Shown piece after piece: positions 10,329-21,703 of a stretch of DNA of 64,000 nucleotides (position 1 is the first letter of the stretch; each line of letters opens with the position of its first letter). Source of the DNA: Pratylenchus scribneri (Eukaryota > Nematoda > Chromadorea > Rhabditida > Pratylenchidae). The stretch lies in contig JAQSEB010000079.1 in the NCBI GenBank assembly GCA_030063045.1, positions 248,001 through 312,000 on the forward strand. Reading direction: 5' to 3'. The notes beneath the pieces are model-generated. The model ran no database searches. It saw only the letters and a program-made list of their open reading frames with translations, and had not been told where the DNA came from. The translations under genes were made by a program, and so were the position numbers.

Positions 10329-13300
10329 GGGAAGAGAACCGAGGCATTACTAGGCATGAAAGAGTAAGCAAGAGAACCGAGCCATTACTAGGCGTGAAAG
10401 AGTAGGGAAGAGAACCGAAGCCCTACTAGGCGTGGTTATGCAAGAAGAGAACCGAGCCATTACTAGGCGTGAAAGAGTAGGGAAGAGAACCGAGGCATAA
10501 CTAGGCGTGAAAGAGTAGGGAAGAGGACCGAGGCATTACTAGGCGTGAAAGAGTAGGGAAGAGGACCGAGACATTACTAGGCGTGAAAGAGTAGGGAAGA
10601 GGACCGAGGCATTACTAGGCGTGAAAGAGTAGGGAAGAGGACCGAGACATTACTAGGCGTGAAAGAGTAGGGAAGAGGACCGAGCCATTACTAGGCGTGA
10701 AAGAGTAGGGAAGAGAACCGAGGCACAACTAGGCGTGAAAGAGTAGGGAAGAGGACCGAGGCATTACTAGGCGTGAAAGAGTAGGGAAGAGGACCGAGAC
10801 ATTACTAGGCGTGAAAGAGTAGGGAAGAGAACCGAGGCATTACTAGGCGTGAAAGAGTAAGCAAGAGAACCGAGCCATTACTAGGCGTGAAAGAATAGGG
10901 AAGAGGACCGAGGCATTACTAGGCGTGAAAAAGTAGGGAAGAGAACCGAGGCATTACTAGGCGTGAAAGAGTAGGGAAGAGAACCGAAGCCCTACTAGGC
11001 GTGGTTATGCAAGAAGAGAACCGAGCCATTACTAGGCGTGAAAGAGTAGGGAAGAGAACCGAGGCATAACTAGGCGTGAAAGAGTAGGGAAGAGGACCGA
11101 GGCATTACTAGGCGTGAAAGAGTAGGGAAGAGGACCGAGACATTACTAGGCGTGAAAGAGTAGGGAAGAGGACCGAGGCATTACTAGGCGTGAAAGAGTA
11201 GGGAAGAGGACCGAGACATTACTAGGCGTGAAAGAGTAGGGAAGAGGACCGAGCCATTACTAGGCGTGAAAGAGTAGGGAAGAGAACCGAGGCACAACTA
11301 GGCGTGAAAGAGTAGGGAAGAGGACCGAGGCATTACTAGGCGTGAAAGAGTAGGGAAGAGGACCGAGACATTACTAGGCGTGAAAGAGTAGGGAAGAGGA
11401 CCGAGGCATTACTAGGCGTGAAAGAGTAGGGAAGAGGACCGAGACATTACTAGGCGTGAAAGAGTAGGGAAGAGGACCGAGCCATTACTAGGCGTGAAAG
11501 AATAGGGAAGAGGACCGAGGCACAACTAGGCGTGAAAGAGTAGGGAAGAGGACCGAGGCATTACTAGGCGTGAAAGAGTAGGGAAGAGAACCGAGCCATT
11601 ACTAGGCGTGAAAGAGTAGGGAAGAGGACCGAGACATTACTAGGCGCGAAAGAATATGGAAGAGAACCGAGCCATTACTAGGCGTGAAAGAATAGGGAAG
11701 AGGACCGAGGCATTACTAGGCGTGAAAAAGTAGGGAAGAGAACCGAGGCATTACTAGGCGTGAAAGAGTAGGGAAGAGGACCGAGCCATTACTAGGCGTG
11801 AAAGAATAGGGAAGAGGACCGAGCCATTACTAGGCGTGAAAGAGTAGGGAAGAGGACCGAGACATTACTAGGCGTGAAAGAGTAGGGAAGAGGACCGAGC
11901 CATTACTAGGCGTGAAACAGTAGGGAAGAGGACCGAGACATTACTAGGCGCGAAAGAATATGGAAGAGAACCGAGGCATTATTTGGCGTGAAAGAGTAAG
12001 CAAGAGAACCGAGCCATTACTAGGCGTGAAAGAATAGGGAAGAGGACCGAGCCATTACTAGGCGTGAAAGAGTAGGGAAGAGGACCGAGACATTACTAGG
12101 CGCGAAAGAATATGGAAGAGAACCGAGGCATTATTTGGCGTGAAAGAGTAAGCAAGAGAACCGAGCCATTACTAGGCGTGAAAGAATAGGGAAGAGGACC
12201 GAGGCATTACTAGGCGTGAAAAAGTAGGGAAGAGAACCGAGGCATTACTAGGCGTGAAAGAGTAGGGAAGCGAACCGAAGCCCTACTAGGCGTGGTTATG
12301 CAAGAAGAGAACCGAGCCATTACTAGGCGTGAAAGAGTAGGGAAGAGAACCGAGGCATAACTAGGCGTGAAAGAGTAGGGAAGAGGACCGAGGCATTACT
12401 AGGCGTGAAAGAGTAGGGAAGAGGACCGAGACATTACTAGGCGTGAAAGAGTAGGGAAGAGGACCGAGGCATTACTAGGCGTGAAAGAGTAGGGAAGAGG
12501 ACCGAGACATTACTAGGCGTGAAAGAGTAGGGAAGAGAACCGAGACATTACTAGGCGTGAAAGAGTAGGGAAGAGAACCGAGCCATTACTAGGCGTGAAA
12601 GAGTAGGGAAGAGAACCGAGACATTACTAGGCGTGAAAGAATAGGGAAGAGGACCGAGGCACAACTAGGCGTGAAAGAGTAGGGAAGAGGACCGAGGCAT
12701 TACTAGGCGTGAAAGAGTAGGGAAGAGGACCGAGACATTACTAGGCGTGAAAGAGTAGGGAAGAGAACCGAGGCATTACTAGGCGTGAAAGAGTAAGCAA
12801 GAGAACCGAGCCATTACTAGGCGTGAAAGAGTAGGGAAGAGAACCGAAGCCCTACTAGGCGTGGTTATGCAAGAAGAGAACCGAGCCATTACTAGGCGTG
12901 AAAGAGTAGGGAAGAGAACCGAGGCATAACTAGGCGTGAAAGAGTAGGGAAGAGGACCGAGGCATTACTAGGCGTGAAAGGGTAGGGAAGAGGACCGAGA
13001 CATTACTAGGCGTGAAAGAGTAGGGAAGAGGACCGAGGCATTACTAGGCGTGAAAGAGTAGGGAAGAGGACCGAGACATTACTAGGCGTGAAAGAGTAGG
13101 GAAGAGGACCGAGCCATTACTAGGCGTGAAAGAGTAGGGAAGAGAACCGAGGCACAACTAGGCGTGAAAGAGTAGGGAAGAGGACCGAGGCATTACTAGG
13201 CGTGAAAGAGTAGGGAAGAGGACCGAGACATTACTAGGCGTGAAAGAGTAGGGAAGAGAACCGAGGCATTACTAGGCGTGAAAGAGTAAGCAAGAGAACC

Positions 13301-13732
13301 GAGCCATTACTAGGCGTGAAAGAATAGGGAAGAGGACCGAGGCATTACTAGGCGTGAAAAAGTAGGGAAGAGAACCGAGGCATTACTAGGCGTGAAAGAG
13401 TAGGGAAGAGAACCGAAGCCCTACTAGGCGTGGTTATGCAAGAAGAGAACCGAGCCATTACTAGGCGTGAAAGAGTAGGGAAGAGAACCGAGGCATAACT
13501 AGGCGTGAAAGAGTAGGGAAGAGGACCGAGGCATTACTAGGCGTGAAAGAGTAGGGAAGAGGACCGAGACATTACTAGGCGTGAAAGAGTAGGGAAGAGG
13601 ACCGAGGCATTACTAGGCGTGAAAGAGTAGGGAAGAGGACCGAGACATTACTAGGCGTGAAAGAGTAGGGAAGAGGACCGAGCCATTACTAGGCGTGAAA
13701 GAGTAGGGAAGAGAACCGAGGCACAACTAGGC
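10329..13732. repeat. Segmental copy B1 (offset 5883 bp)
   Basis: This segment matches about 16212-19615 at an offset of 5883 bp (155 monomers, seven short). Markers at 10432, 11001, 12292, 12861 and 13430 correspond to 16315, 16884, 18175, 18744 and 19313. Private shared variants include GGCATGAAAG (10356/16239), GTGAAAGGGTAGGG (12981/18864) and GAAGCGAACC before 12292/18175. The match ends about eight units after 13430, where copy B2 has a marker and B1 has GAGGCACAAC. Confidence 0.9.
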
Positions 13733-15600
13733 GTGAAAGAGTAGGGAAGAGGACCGAGGCATTACTAGGCGTGAAAGAGTAGGGAAGAGGACCGAGACAT
13801 TACTAGGCGTGAAAGAGTAGGGAAGAGGACCGAGGCATTACTAGGCGTGAAAGAGTAGGGAAGAGGACCGAGACATTACTAGGCGTGAAAGAGTAGGGAA
13901 GAGGACCGAGACATTACTAGGCGCGAAAGAATATGGAAGAGAACCGAGGCATTATTTGGCGTGAAAGAGTAAGCAAGAGAACCGAGCCATTACTAGGCGT
14001 GAAAGAGTAGGGAAGAGGACCGAGACATTACTAGGCGCGAAAGAATATGGAAGAGAACCGAGGCATTATTTGGCGTGAAAGAGTAAGCAAGAGAACCGAG
14101 CCATTACTAGGCGTGAAAGAATAGGGAAGAGGACCGAGGCATTACTAGGCGTGAAAAAGTAGGGAAGAGAACCGAGGCATTACTAGGCGTGAAAGAGTAG
14201 GGAAGAGGACCGAGCCATTACTAGGCGTGAAAGAATAGGGAAGAGGACCGAGCCATTACTAGGCGTGAAAGAGTAGGGAAGAGGACCGAGACATTACTAG
14301 GCGTGAAAGAGTAGGGAAGAGGACCGAGCCATTACTAGGCGTGAAAGAATAGGGAAGAGGACCGAGCCATTACTAGGCGTGAAAGAGTAGGGAAGAGGAC
14401 CGAGACATTACTAGGCGCGAAAGAATATGGAAGAGAACCGAGGCATTATTTGGCGTGAAAGAGTAAGCAAGAGAACCGAGCCATTACTAGGCGTGAAAGA
14501 ATAGGGAAGAGGACCGAGCCATTACTAGGCGTGAAAGAGTAGGGAAGAGGACCGAGACATTACTAGGCGCGAAAGAATATGGAAGAGAACCGAGGCATTA
14601 TTTGGCGTGAAAGAGTAAGCAAGAGAACCGAGCCATTACTAGGCGTGAAAGAATAGGGAAGAGGACCGAGGCATTACTAGGCGTGAAAAAGTAGGGAAGA
14701 GAACCGAGGCATTACTAGGCGTGAAAGAGTAGGGAAGCGAACCGAAGCCCTACTAGGCGTGGTTATGCAAGAAGAGAACCGAGCCATTACTAGGCGTGAA
14801 AGAGTAGGGAAGAGAACCGAGGCATAACTAGGCGTGAAAGAGTAGGGAAGAGGACCGAGGCATTACTAGGCGTGAAAGAGTAGGGAAGAGGACCGAGACA
14901 TTACTAGGCGTGAAAGAGTAGGGAAGAGGACCGAGGCATTACTAGGCGTGAAAGAGTAGGGAAGAGGACCGAGACATTACTAGGCGTGAAAGAGTAGGGA
15001 AGAGGACCGAGCCATTACTAGGCGTGAAAGAGTAGGGAAGAGAACCGAGGCACAACTAGGCGTGAAAGAGTAGGGAAGAGGACCGAGGCATTACTAGGCG
15101 TGAAAGAGTAGGGAAGAGGACCGAGACATTACTAGGCGTGAAAGAGTAGGGAAGAGGACCGAGGCATTACTAGGCGTGAAAGAGTAAGCAAGAGAACCGA
15201 GCCATTACTAGGCGTGAAAGAGTAGGGAAGAGGACCGAGACATTACTAGGCGTGAAAGAGTAGGGAAGAGAACCGAGACATTACTAGGCGTGAAAGAGTA
15301 GGGAAGAGAACCGAGGCATTACTAGGCGTGAAAGAGTAAGCAAGAGAACCGAGCCATTACTAGGCGTGAAAGAATAGGGAAGAGGACCGAGGCATTACTA
15401 GGCGTGAAAAAGTAGGGAAGAGAACCGAGGCATTACTAGGCGTGAAAGAGTAGGGAAGAGAACCGAAGCCCTACTAGGCGTGGTTATGCAAGAAGAGGAC
15501 CGAGGCATTACTAGGCGTGAAAGAGTAGGGAAGAGGACCGAGACATTACTAGGCGTGAAAGAGTAGGGAAGAGGACCGAGACATTACTAGGCGCGAAAGA

Positions 15601-15650
15601 ATATGGAAGAGAACCGAGGCATTATTTGGCGTGAAAGAGTAGGGAAGAGG
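15601..15650. repeat. Hybrid monomer joint (ATTATTTGG followed by GTAGGG)
   Basis: Elsewhere an ATTATTTGG unit is followed by GTAAGCAAG. Here it is followed by GTAGGGAAGAGGACC; the joint lies within 15625-15644. Only one other such joint was seen, at 40094-40113. This is what an in-register recombination between two different units would leave. Confidence 0.7.
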
Positions 15651-16211
15651 ACCGAGCCATTACTAGGCGTGAAAGAGTAGGGAAGAGAACCGAGGCACAA
15701 CTAGGCGTGAAAGAGTAGGGAAGAGGACCGAGACATTACTAGGCGTGAAAGAGTAGGGAAGAGAACCGAGACATTACTAGGCGTGAAAGAGTAGGGAAGA
15801 GAACCGAGGCATTACTAGGCGTGAAAGAGTAAGCAAGAGAACCGAGCCATTACTAGGCGTGAAAGAGTAGGGAAGAGGACCGAGACATTACTAGGCGTGA
15901 AAGAGTAGGGAAGAGGACCGAGGCATTACTAGGCGTGAAAGAGTAGGGAAGAGGACCGAGACATTACTAGGCGTGAAAGAGTAGGGAAGAGGACCGAGCC
16001 ATTACTAGGCGTGAAAGAATAGGGAAGAGGACCGAGGCACAACTAGGCGTGAAAGAGTAGGGAAGAGGACCGAGGCATTACTAGGCGTGAAAGAGTAGGG
16101 AAGAGAACCGAGCCATTACTAGGCGTGAAAGAGTAGGGAAGAGGACCGAGACATTACTAGGCGCGAAAGAATATGGAAGAGAACCGAGCCATTACTAGGC
16201 GTGAAAGAATA

Positions 16212-19200
16212 GGGAAGAGAACCGAGGCATTACTAGGCATGAAAGAGTAAGCAAGAGAACCGAGCCATTACTAGGCGTGAAAGAGTAGGGAAGAGAACCG
16301 AAGCCCTACTAGGCGTGGTTATGCAAGAAGAGAACCGAGCCATTACTAGGCGTGAAAGAGTAGGGAAGAGAACCGAGGCATAACTAGGCGTGAAAGAGTA
16401 GGGAAGAGGACCGAGGCATTACTAGGCGTGAAAGAGTAGGGAAGAGGACCGAGACATTACTAGGCGTGAAAGAGTAGGGAAGAGGACCGAGGCATTACTA
16501 GGCGTGAAAGAGTAGGGAAGAGGACCGAGACATTACTAGGCGTGAAAGAGTAGGGAAGAGGACCGAGCCATTACTAGGCGTGAAAGAGTAGGGAAGAGAA
16601 CCGAGGCACAACTAGGCGTGAAAGAGTAGGGAAGAGGACCGAGGCATTACTAGGCGTGAAAGAGTAGGGAAGAGGACCGAGACATTACTAGGCGTGAAAG
16701 AGTAGGGAAGAGAACCGAGGCATTACTAGGCGTGAAAGAGTAAGCAAGAGAACCGAGCCATTACTAGGCGTGAAAGAATAGGGAAGAGGACCGAGGCATT
16801 ACTAGGCGTGAAAAAGTAGGGAAGAGAACCGAGGCATTACTAGGCGTGAAAGAGTAGGGAAGAGAACCGAAGCCCTACTAGGCGTGGTTATGCAAGAAGA
16901 GAACCGAGCCATTACTAGGCGTGAAAGAGTAGGGAAGAGAACCGAGGCATAACTAGGCGTGAAAGAGTAGGGAAGAGGACCGAGGCATTACTAGGCGTGA
17001 AAGAGTAGGGAAGAGGACCGAGACATTACTAGGCGTGAAAGAGTAGGGAAGAGGACCGAGGCATTACTAGGCGTGAAAGAGTAGGGAAGAGGACCGAGAC
17101 ATTACTAGGCGTGAAAGAGTAGGGAAGAGGACCGAGCCATTACTAGGCGTGAAAGAGTAGGGAAGAGAACCGAGGCACAACTAGGCGTGAAAGAGTAGGG
17201 AAGAGGACCGAGGCATTACTAGGCGTGAAAGAGTAGGGAAGAGGACCGAGACATTACTAGGCGTGAAAGAGTAGGGAAGAGGACCGAGGCATTACTAGGC
17301 GTGAAAGAGTAGGGAAGAGGACCGAGACATTACTAGGCGTGAAAGAGTAGGGAAGAGGACCGAGCCATTACTAGGCGTGAAAGAATAGGGAAGAGGACCG
17401 AGGCACAACTAGGCGTGAAAGAGTAGGGAAGAGGACCGAGGCATTACTAGGCGTGAAAGAGTAGGGAAGAGAACCGAGGCATTACTAGGCGTGAAAGAGT
17501 AGGGAAGAGGACCGAGACATTACTAGGCGCGAAAGAATATGGAAGAGAACCGAGCCATTACTAGGCGTGAAAGAATAGGGAAGAGGACCGAGGCATTACT
17601 AGGCGTGAAAAAGTAGGGAAGAGAACCGAGGCATTACTAGGCGTGAAAGAGTAGGGAAGAGGACCGAGCCATTACTAGGCGTGAAAGAATAGGGAAGAGG
17701 ACCGAGCCATTACTAGGCGTGAAAGAGTAGGGAAGAGGACCGAGACATTACTAGGCGTGAAAGAGTAGGGAAGAGGACCGAGCCATTACTAGGCGTGAAA
17801 GAGTAGGGAAGAGGACCGAGACATTACTAGGCGCGAAAGAATATGGAAGAGAACCGAGGCATTATTTGGCGTGAAAGAGTAAGCAAGAGAACCGAGCCAT
17901 TACTAGGCGTGAAAGAATAGGGAAGAGGACCGAGCCATTACTAGGCGTGAAAGAGTAGGGAAGAGGACCGAGACATTACTAGGCGCGAAAGAATATGGAA
18001 GAGAACCGAGGCATTATTTGGCGTGAAAGAGTAAGCAAGAGAACCGAGCCATTACTAGGCGTGAAAGAATAGGGAAGAGGACCGAGGCATTACTAGGCGT
18101 GAAAAAGTAGGGAAGAGAACCGAGGCATTACTAGGCGTGAAAGAGTAGGGAAGCGAACCGAAGCCCTACTAGGCGTGGTTATGCAAGAAGAGAACCGAGC
18201 CATTACTAGGCGTGAAAGAGTAGGGAAGAGAACCGAGGCATAACTAGGCGTGAAAGAGTAGGGAAGAGGACCGAGGCATTACTAGGCGTGAAAGAGTAGG
18301 GAAGAGGACCGAGACATTACTAGGCGTGAAAGAGTAGGGAAGAGGACCGAGGCATTACTAGGCGTGAAAGAGTAGGGAAGAGGACCGAGACATTACTAGG
18401 CGTGAAAGAGTAGGGAAGAGAACCGAGACATTACTAGGCGTGAAAGAGTAGGGAAGAGAACCGAGCCATTACTAGGCGTGAAAGAGTAGGGAAGAGAACC
18501 GAGACATTACTAGGCGTGAAAGAATAGGGAAGAGGACCGAGGCACAACTAGGCGTGAAAGAGTAGGGAAGAGGACCGAGGCATTACTAGGCGTGAAAGAG
18601 TAGGGAAGAGGACCGAGACATTACTAGGCGTGAAAGAGTAGGGAAGAGAACCGAGGCATTACTAGGCGTGAAAGAGTAAGCAAGAGAACCGAGCCATTAC
18701 TAGGTGTGAAAGAGTAGGGAAGAGAACCGAAGCCCTACTAGGCGTGGTTATGCAAGAAGAGAACCGAGCCATTACTAGGCGTGAAAGAGTAGGGAAGAGA
18801 ACCGAGGCATAACTAGGCGTGAAAGAGTAGGGAAGAGGACCGAGGCATTACTAGGCGTGAAAGGGTAGGGAAGAGGACCGAGACATTACTAGGCGTGAAA
18901 GAGTAGGGAAGAGGACCGAGGCATTACTAGGCGTGAAAGAGTAGGGAAGAGGACCGAGACATTACTAGGCGTGAAAGAGTAGGGAAGAGGACCGAGCCAT
19001 TACTAGGCGTGAAAGAGTAGGGAAGAGAACCGAGGCACAACTAGGCGTGAAAGAGTAGGGAAGAGGACCGAGGCATTACTAGGCGTGAAAGAGTAGGGAA
19101 AAGGACCGAGACATTACTAGGCGTGAAAGAGTAGGGAAGAGAACCGAGGCATTACTAGGCGTGAAAGAGTAAGCAAGAGAACCGAGCCATTACTAGGCGT

Positions 19201-19615
19201 GAAAGAATAGGGAAGAGGACCGAGGCATTACTAGGCGTGAAAAAGTAGGGAAGAGAACCGAGGCATTACTAGGCGTGAAAGAGTAGGGAAGAGAACCGAA
19301 GCCCTACTAGGCGTGGTTATGCAAGAAGAGAACCGAGCCATTACTAGGCGTGAAAGAGTAGGGAAGAGAACCGAGGCATAACTAGGCGTGAAAGAGTAGG
19401 GAAGAGGACCGAGGCATTACTAGGCGTGAAAGAGTAGGGAAGAGGACCGAGACATTACTAGGCGTGAAAGAGTAGGGAAGAGGACCGAGGCATTACTAGG
19501 CGTGAAAGAGTAGGGAAGAGGACCGAGACATTACTAGGCGTGAAAGAGTAGGGAAGAGGACCGAGCCATTACTAGGCGTGAAAGAGTAGGGAAGAGAACC
19601 GAAGCCCTACTAGGC
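16212..19615. repeat. Segmental copy B2 (offset 5883 bp)
   Basis: Second copy of 10329-13732. Differences noticed include GGTGTG at 18705 (a CpG to TpG change absent from B1), GGGAAAAGGACC near 19099 where B1 has GGGAAGAGGACC, and one GAGGC/GAGCC difference in the unit near 17460/11577. The left end joins at an ATAGGGAAGAGAACC unit near 16210 that mixes two monomer types. Confidence 0.9.
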
Positions 19616-20564
19616 GTGGTTATGCAAGAAGAGAACCGAGCCATTACTAGGCGTGAAAGAGTAGGGAAGAGAACCGAGGCATAACTAGGCGTGAAAGAGT
19701 AGGGAAGAGGACCGAGGCATTACTAGGCGTGAAAGAGTAGGGAAGAGGACCGAGACATTACTAGGCGTGAAAGAGTAAGCAAGAGAACCGAGCCATTACT
19801 AGGCGTGAAAGAATAGGGAAGAGGACCGAGGCATTACTAGGCGTGAAAAAGTAGGGAAGAGAACCGAGACATTACTAGGCGTGAAAGAGTAGGGAAGAGA
19901 ACCGAGGCATTACTAGGCGTGAAAGAGTAGGGAAGAGAACCGAGACATTACTAGGCGTGAAAGAGTAGGGAAGAGAACCGAGCCATTACTAGGCGTGAAA
20001 GAATAGGGAAGAGAACCGAGACATTACTAGGCGTGAAAGAGTAGGGAAGAGAACCGAGGCATTACTAGGCGTGAAAGAGTAAGCAAGAGAACCGAGCCAT
20101 TACTAGGCGTGAAAGAATAGGGAAGAGGACCGAGGCATTACTAGGCGTGAAAAAGTAGGGAAGAGAACCGAGACATTACTAGGCGTGAAAGAGTAGGGAA
20201 GAGAACCGAGGCATTACTAGGCGTGAAAGAGTAAGCAAGAGAACCGAGCCATTACTAGGCGTGAAAGAATAGGGAAGAGGACCAAGGCATTACTAGGCGT
20301 GAAAGAGTAAGCAAGAGAACCGAGCCATTACTAGGCGTGAAAGAATAGGGAAGAGGACCGAGGCACAACTAGGCGTGAAAGAGTAGGGAAGAGGACCGAG
20401 GCATTACTAGGCGTGAAAGAGTAGGGAAGAGGACCGAGACATTACTAGGCGTGAAAGAGTAGGGAAGAGAACCGAGGCATTACTAGGCGTGAAAGAGTAA
20501 GCAAGAGAACCGAGCCATTACTAGGCGTGAAAGAGTAGGGAAGAGAACCGAAGCCCTACTAGGC

Positions 20565-21703
20565 GTGGTTATGCAAGAAGAGAACCGAGCCATTACTAGG
20601 CGTGAAAGAGTAGGGAAGAGAACCGAGGCATAACTAGGCGTGAAAGAGTAAGCAAGAGAACCGAGGCATTACTAGGCGCGAAAGAATATGGAAGAGAACC
20701 GAGGCATTACTAGGCGTGAAAGAGTAGGGAAGAGAACCGATGCCCTACTAGGCGTGAAAGAGTAGGGAAGAGAATCGAGGCATTACTAGGCGTGAAAGAG
20801 TAGGGAAGAGGACCGAGACATTACTAGGCGTGAAAGAGTAGGGAAGAGGACCGAGACATTACTAGGCGCGAAAGAATATGGAAGAGAACCGAGGCATTAT
20901 TTGGCGTGAAAGAGTAAGCAAGAGAACCGAGCCATTACTAGGCGTGAAAGAGTAGGGAAGAGGACCGAGACATTACTAGGCGCGAAAGAATATGGAAGAG
21001 AACCGAGGCATTATTTGGCGTGAAAGAGTAAGCAAGAGAACCGAGCCATTACTAGGCGTGAAAGAATAGGGAAGAGGACCGAGGCATTACTAGGCGTGAA
21101 AAAGTAGGGAAGAGAACCGAGGCATTACTAGGCGTGAAAGAGTAGGGAAGAGGACCGAGCCATTACTAGGCGTGAAAGAATAGGGAAGAGGACCGAGCCA
21201 TTACTAGGCGTGAAAGAGTAGGGAAGAGGACCGAGACATTACTAGGCGTGAAAGAGTAGGGAAGAGGACCGAGACATTACTAGGCGTGAAAGAGTAGGGA
21301 AGAGGACCGAGCCATTACTAGGCGTGAAAGAGTAGGGAAGAGGACCGAGACATTACTAGGCGCGAAAGAATATGGAAGAGAACCGAGGCATTATTTGGCG
21401 TGAAAGAGTAAGCAAGAGAACCGAGCCATTACTAGGCGTGAAAGAATAGGGAAGAGGACCGAGCCATTACTAGGCGTGAAAGAGTAGGGAAGAGGACCGA
21501 GACATTACTAGGCGCGAAAGAATATGGAAGAGAACCGAGGCATTATTTGGCGTGAAAGAGTAAGCAAGAGAACCGAGCCATTACTAGGCGTGAAAGAATA
21601 GGGAAGAGGACCGAGGCATTACTAGGCGTGAAAAAGTAGGGAAGAGAACCGAGGCATTACTAGGCGTGAAAGAGTAGGGAAGAGAACCGAAGCCCTACTA
21701 GGC
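20565..21703. repeat. Alpha block copy 1 (1139 bp)
   Basis: Thirty monomers between two markers. The order begins with GAGGCATAAC, a GTAAGC unit, GCGCGAAAGAATATGG, GATGCCCTAC and GAATCGAGG (T at 20775), then several GCGCG/ATTATTTGG pairs. It is the reference for the other alpha copies and recurs 2049 bp downstream. Confidence 0.88.

Larger units (their letters stand above)
9051..20564. repeat. Zone II of the array
   Basis: Marker units start at 9749, 10432, 11001, 12292, 12861, 13430, 14759, 15480, 16315, 16884, 18175, 18744, 19313 and 19616. The zone introduces GAGGCATAAC (first near 9811) and ATTATTTGG (first near 11981) and lacks GTGGAT markers and GATGCCC units. A GAAGCGAACC variant occurs just before the markers at 12292, 14759 and 18175 and nowhere else that I saw. 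The run 569-1291-569-569 of marker spacings occurs twice, which exposes a large duplication. Zone limits are approximate. Confidence 0.85.
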
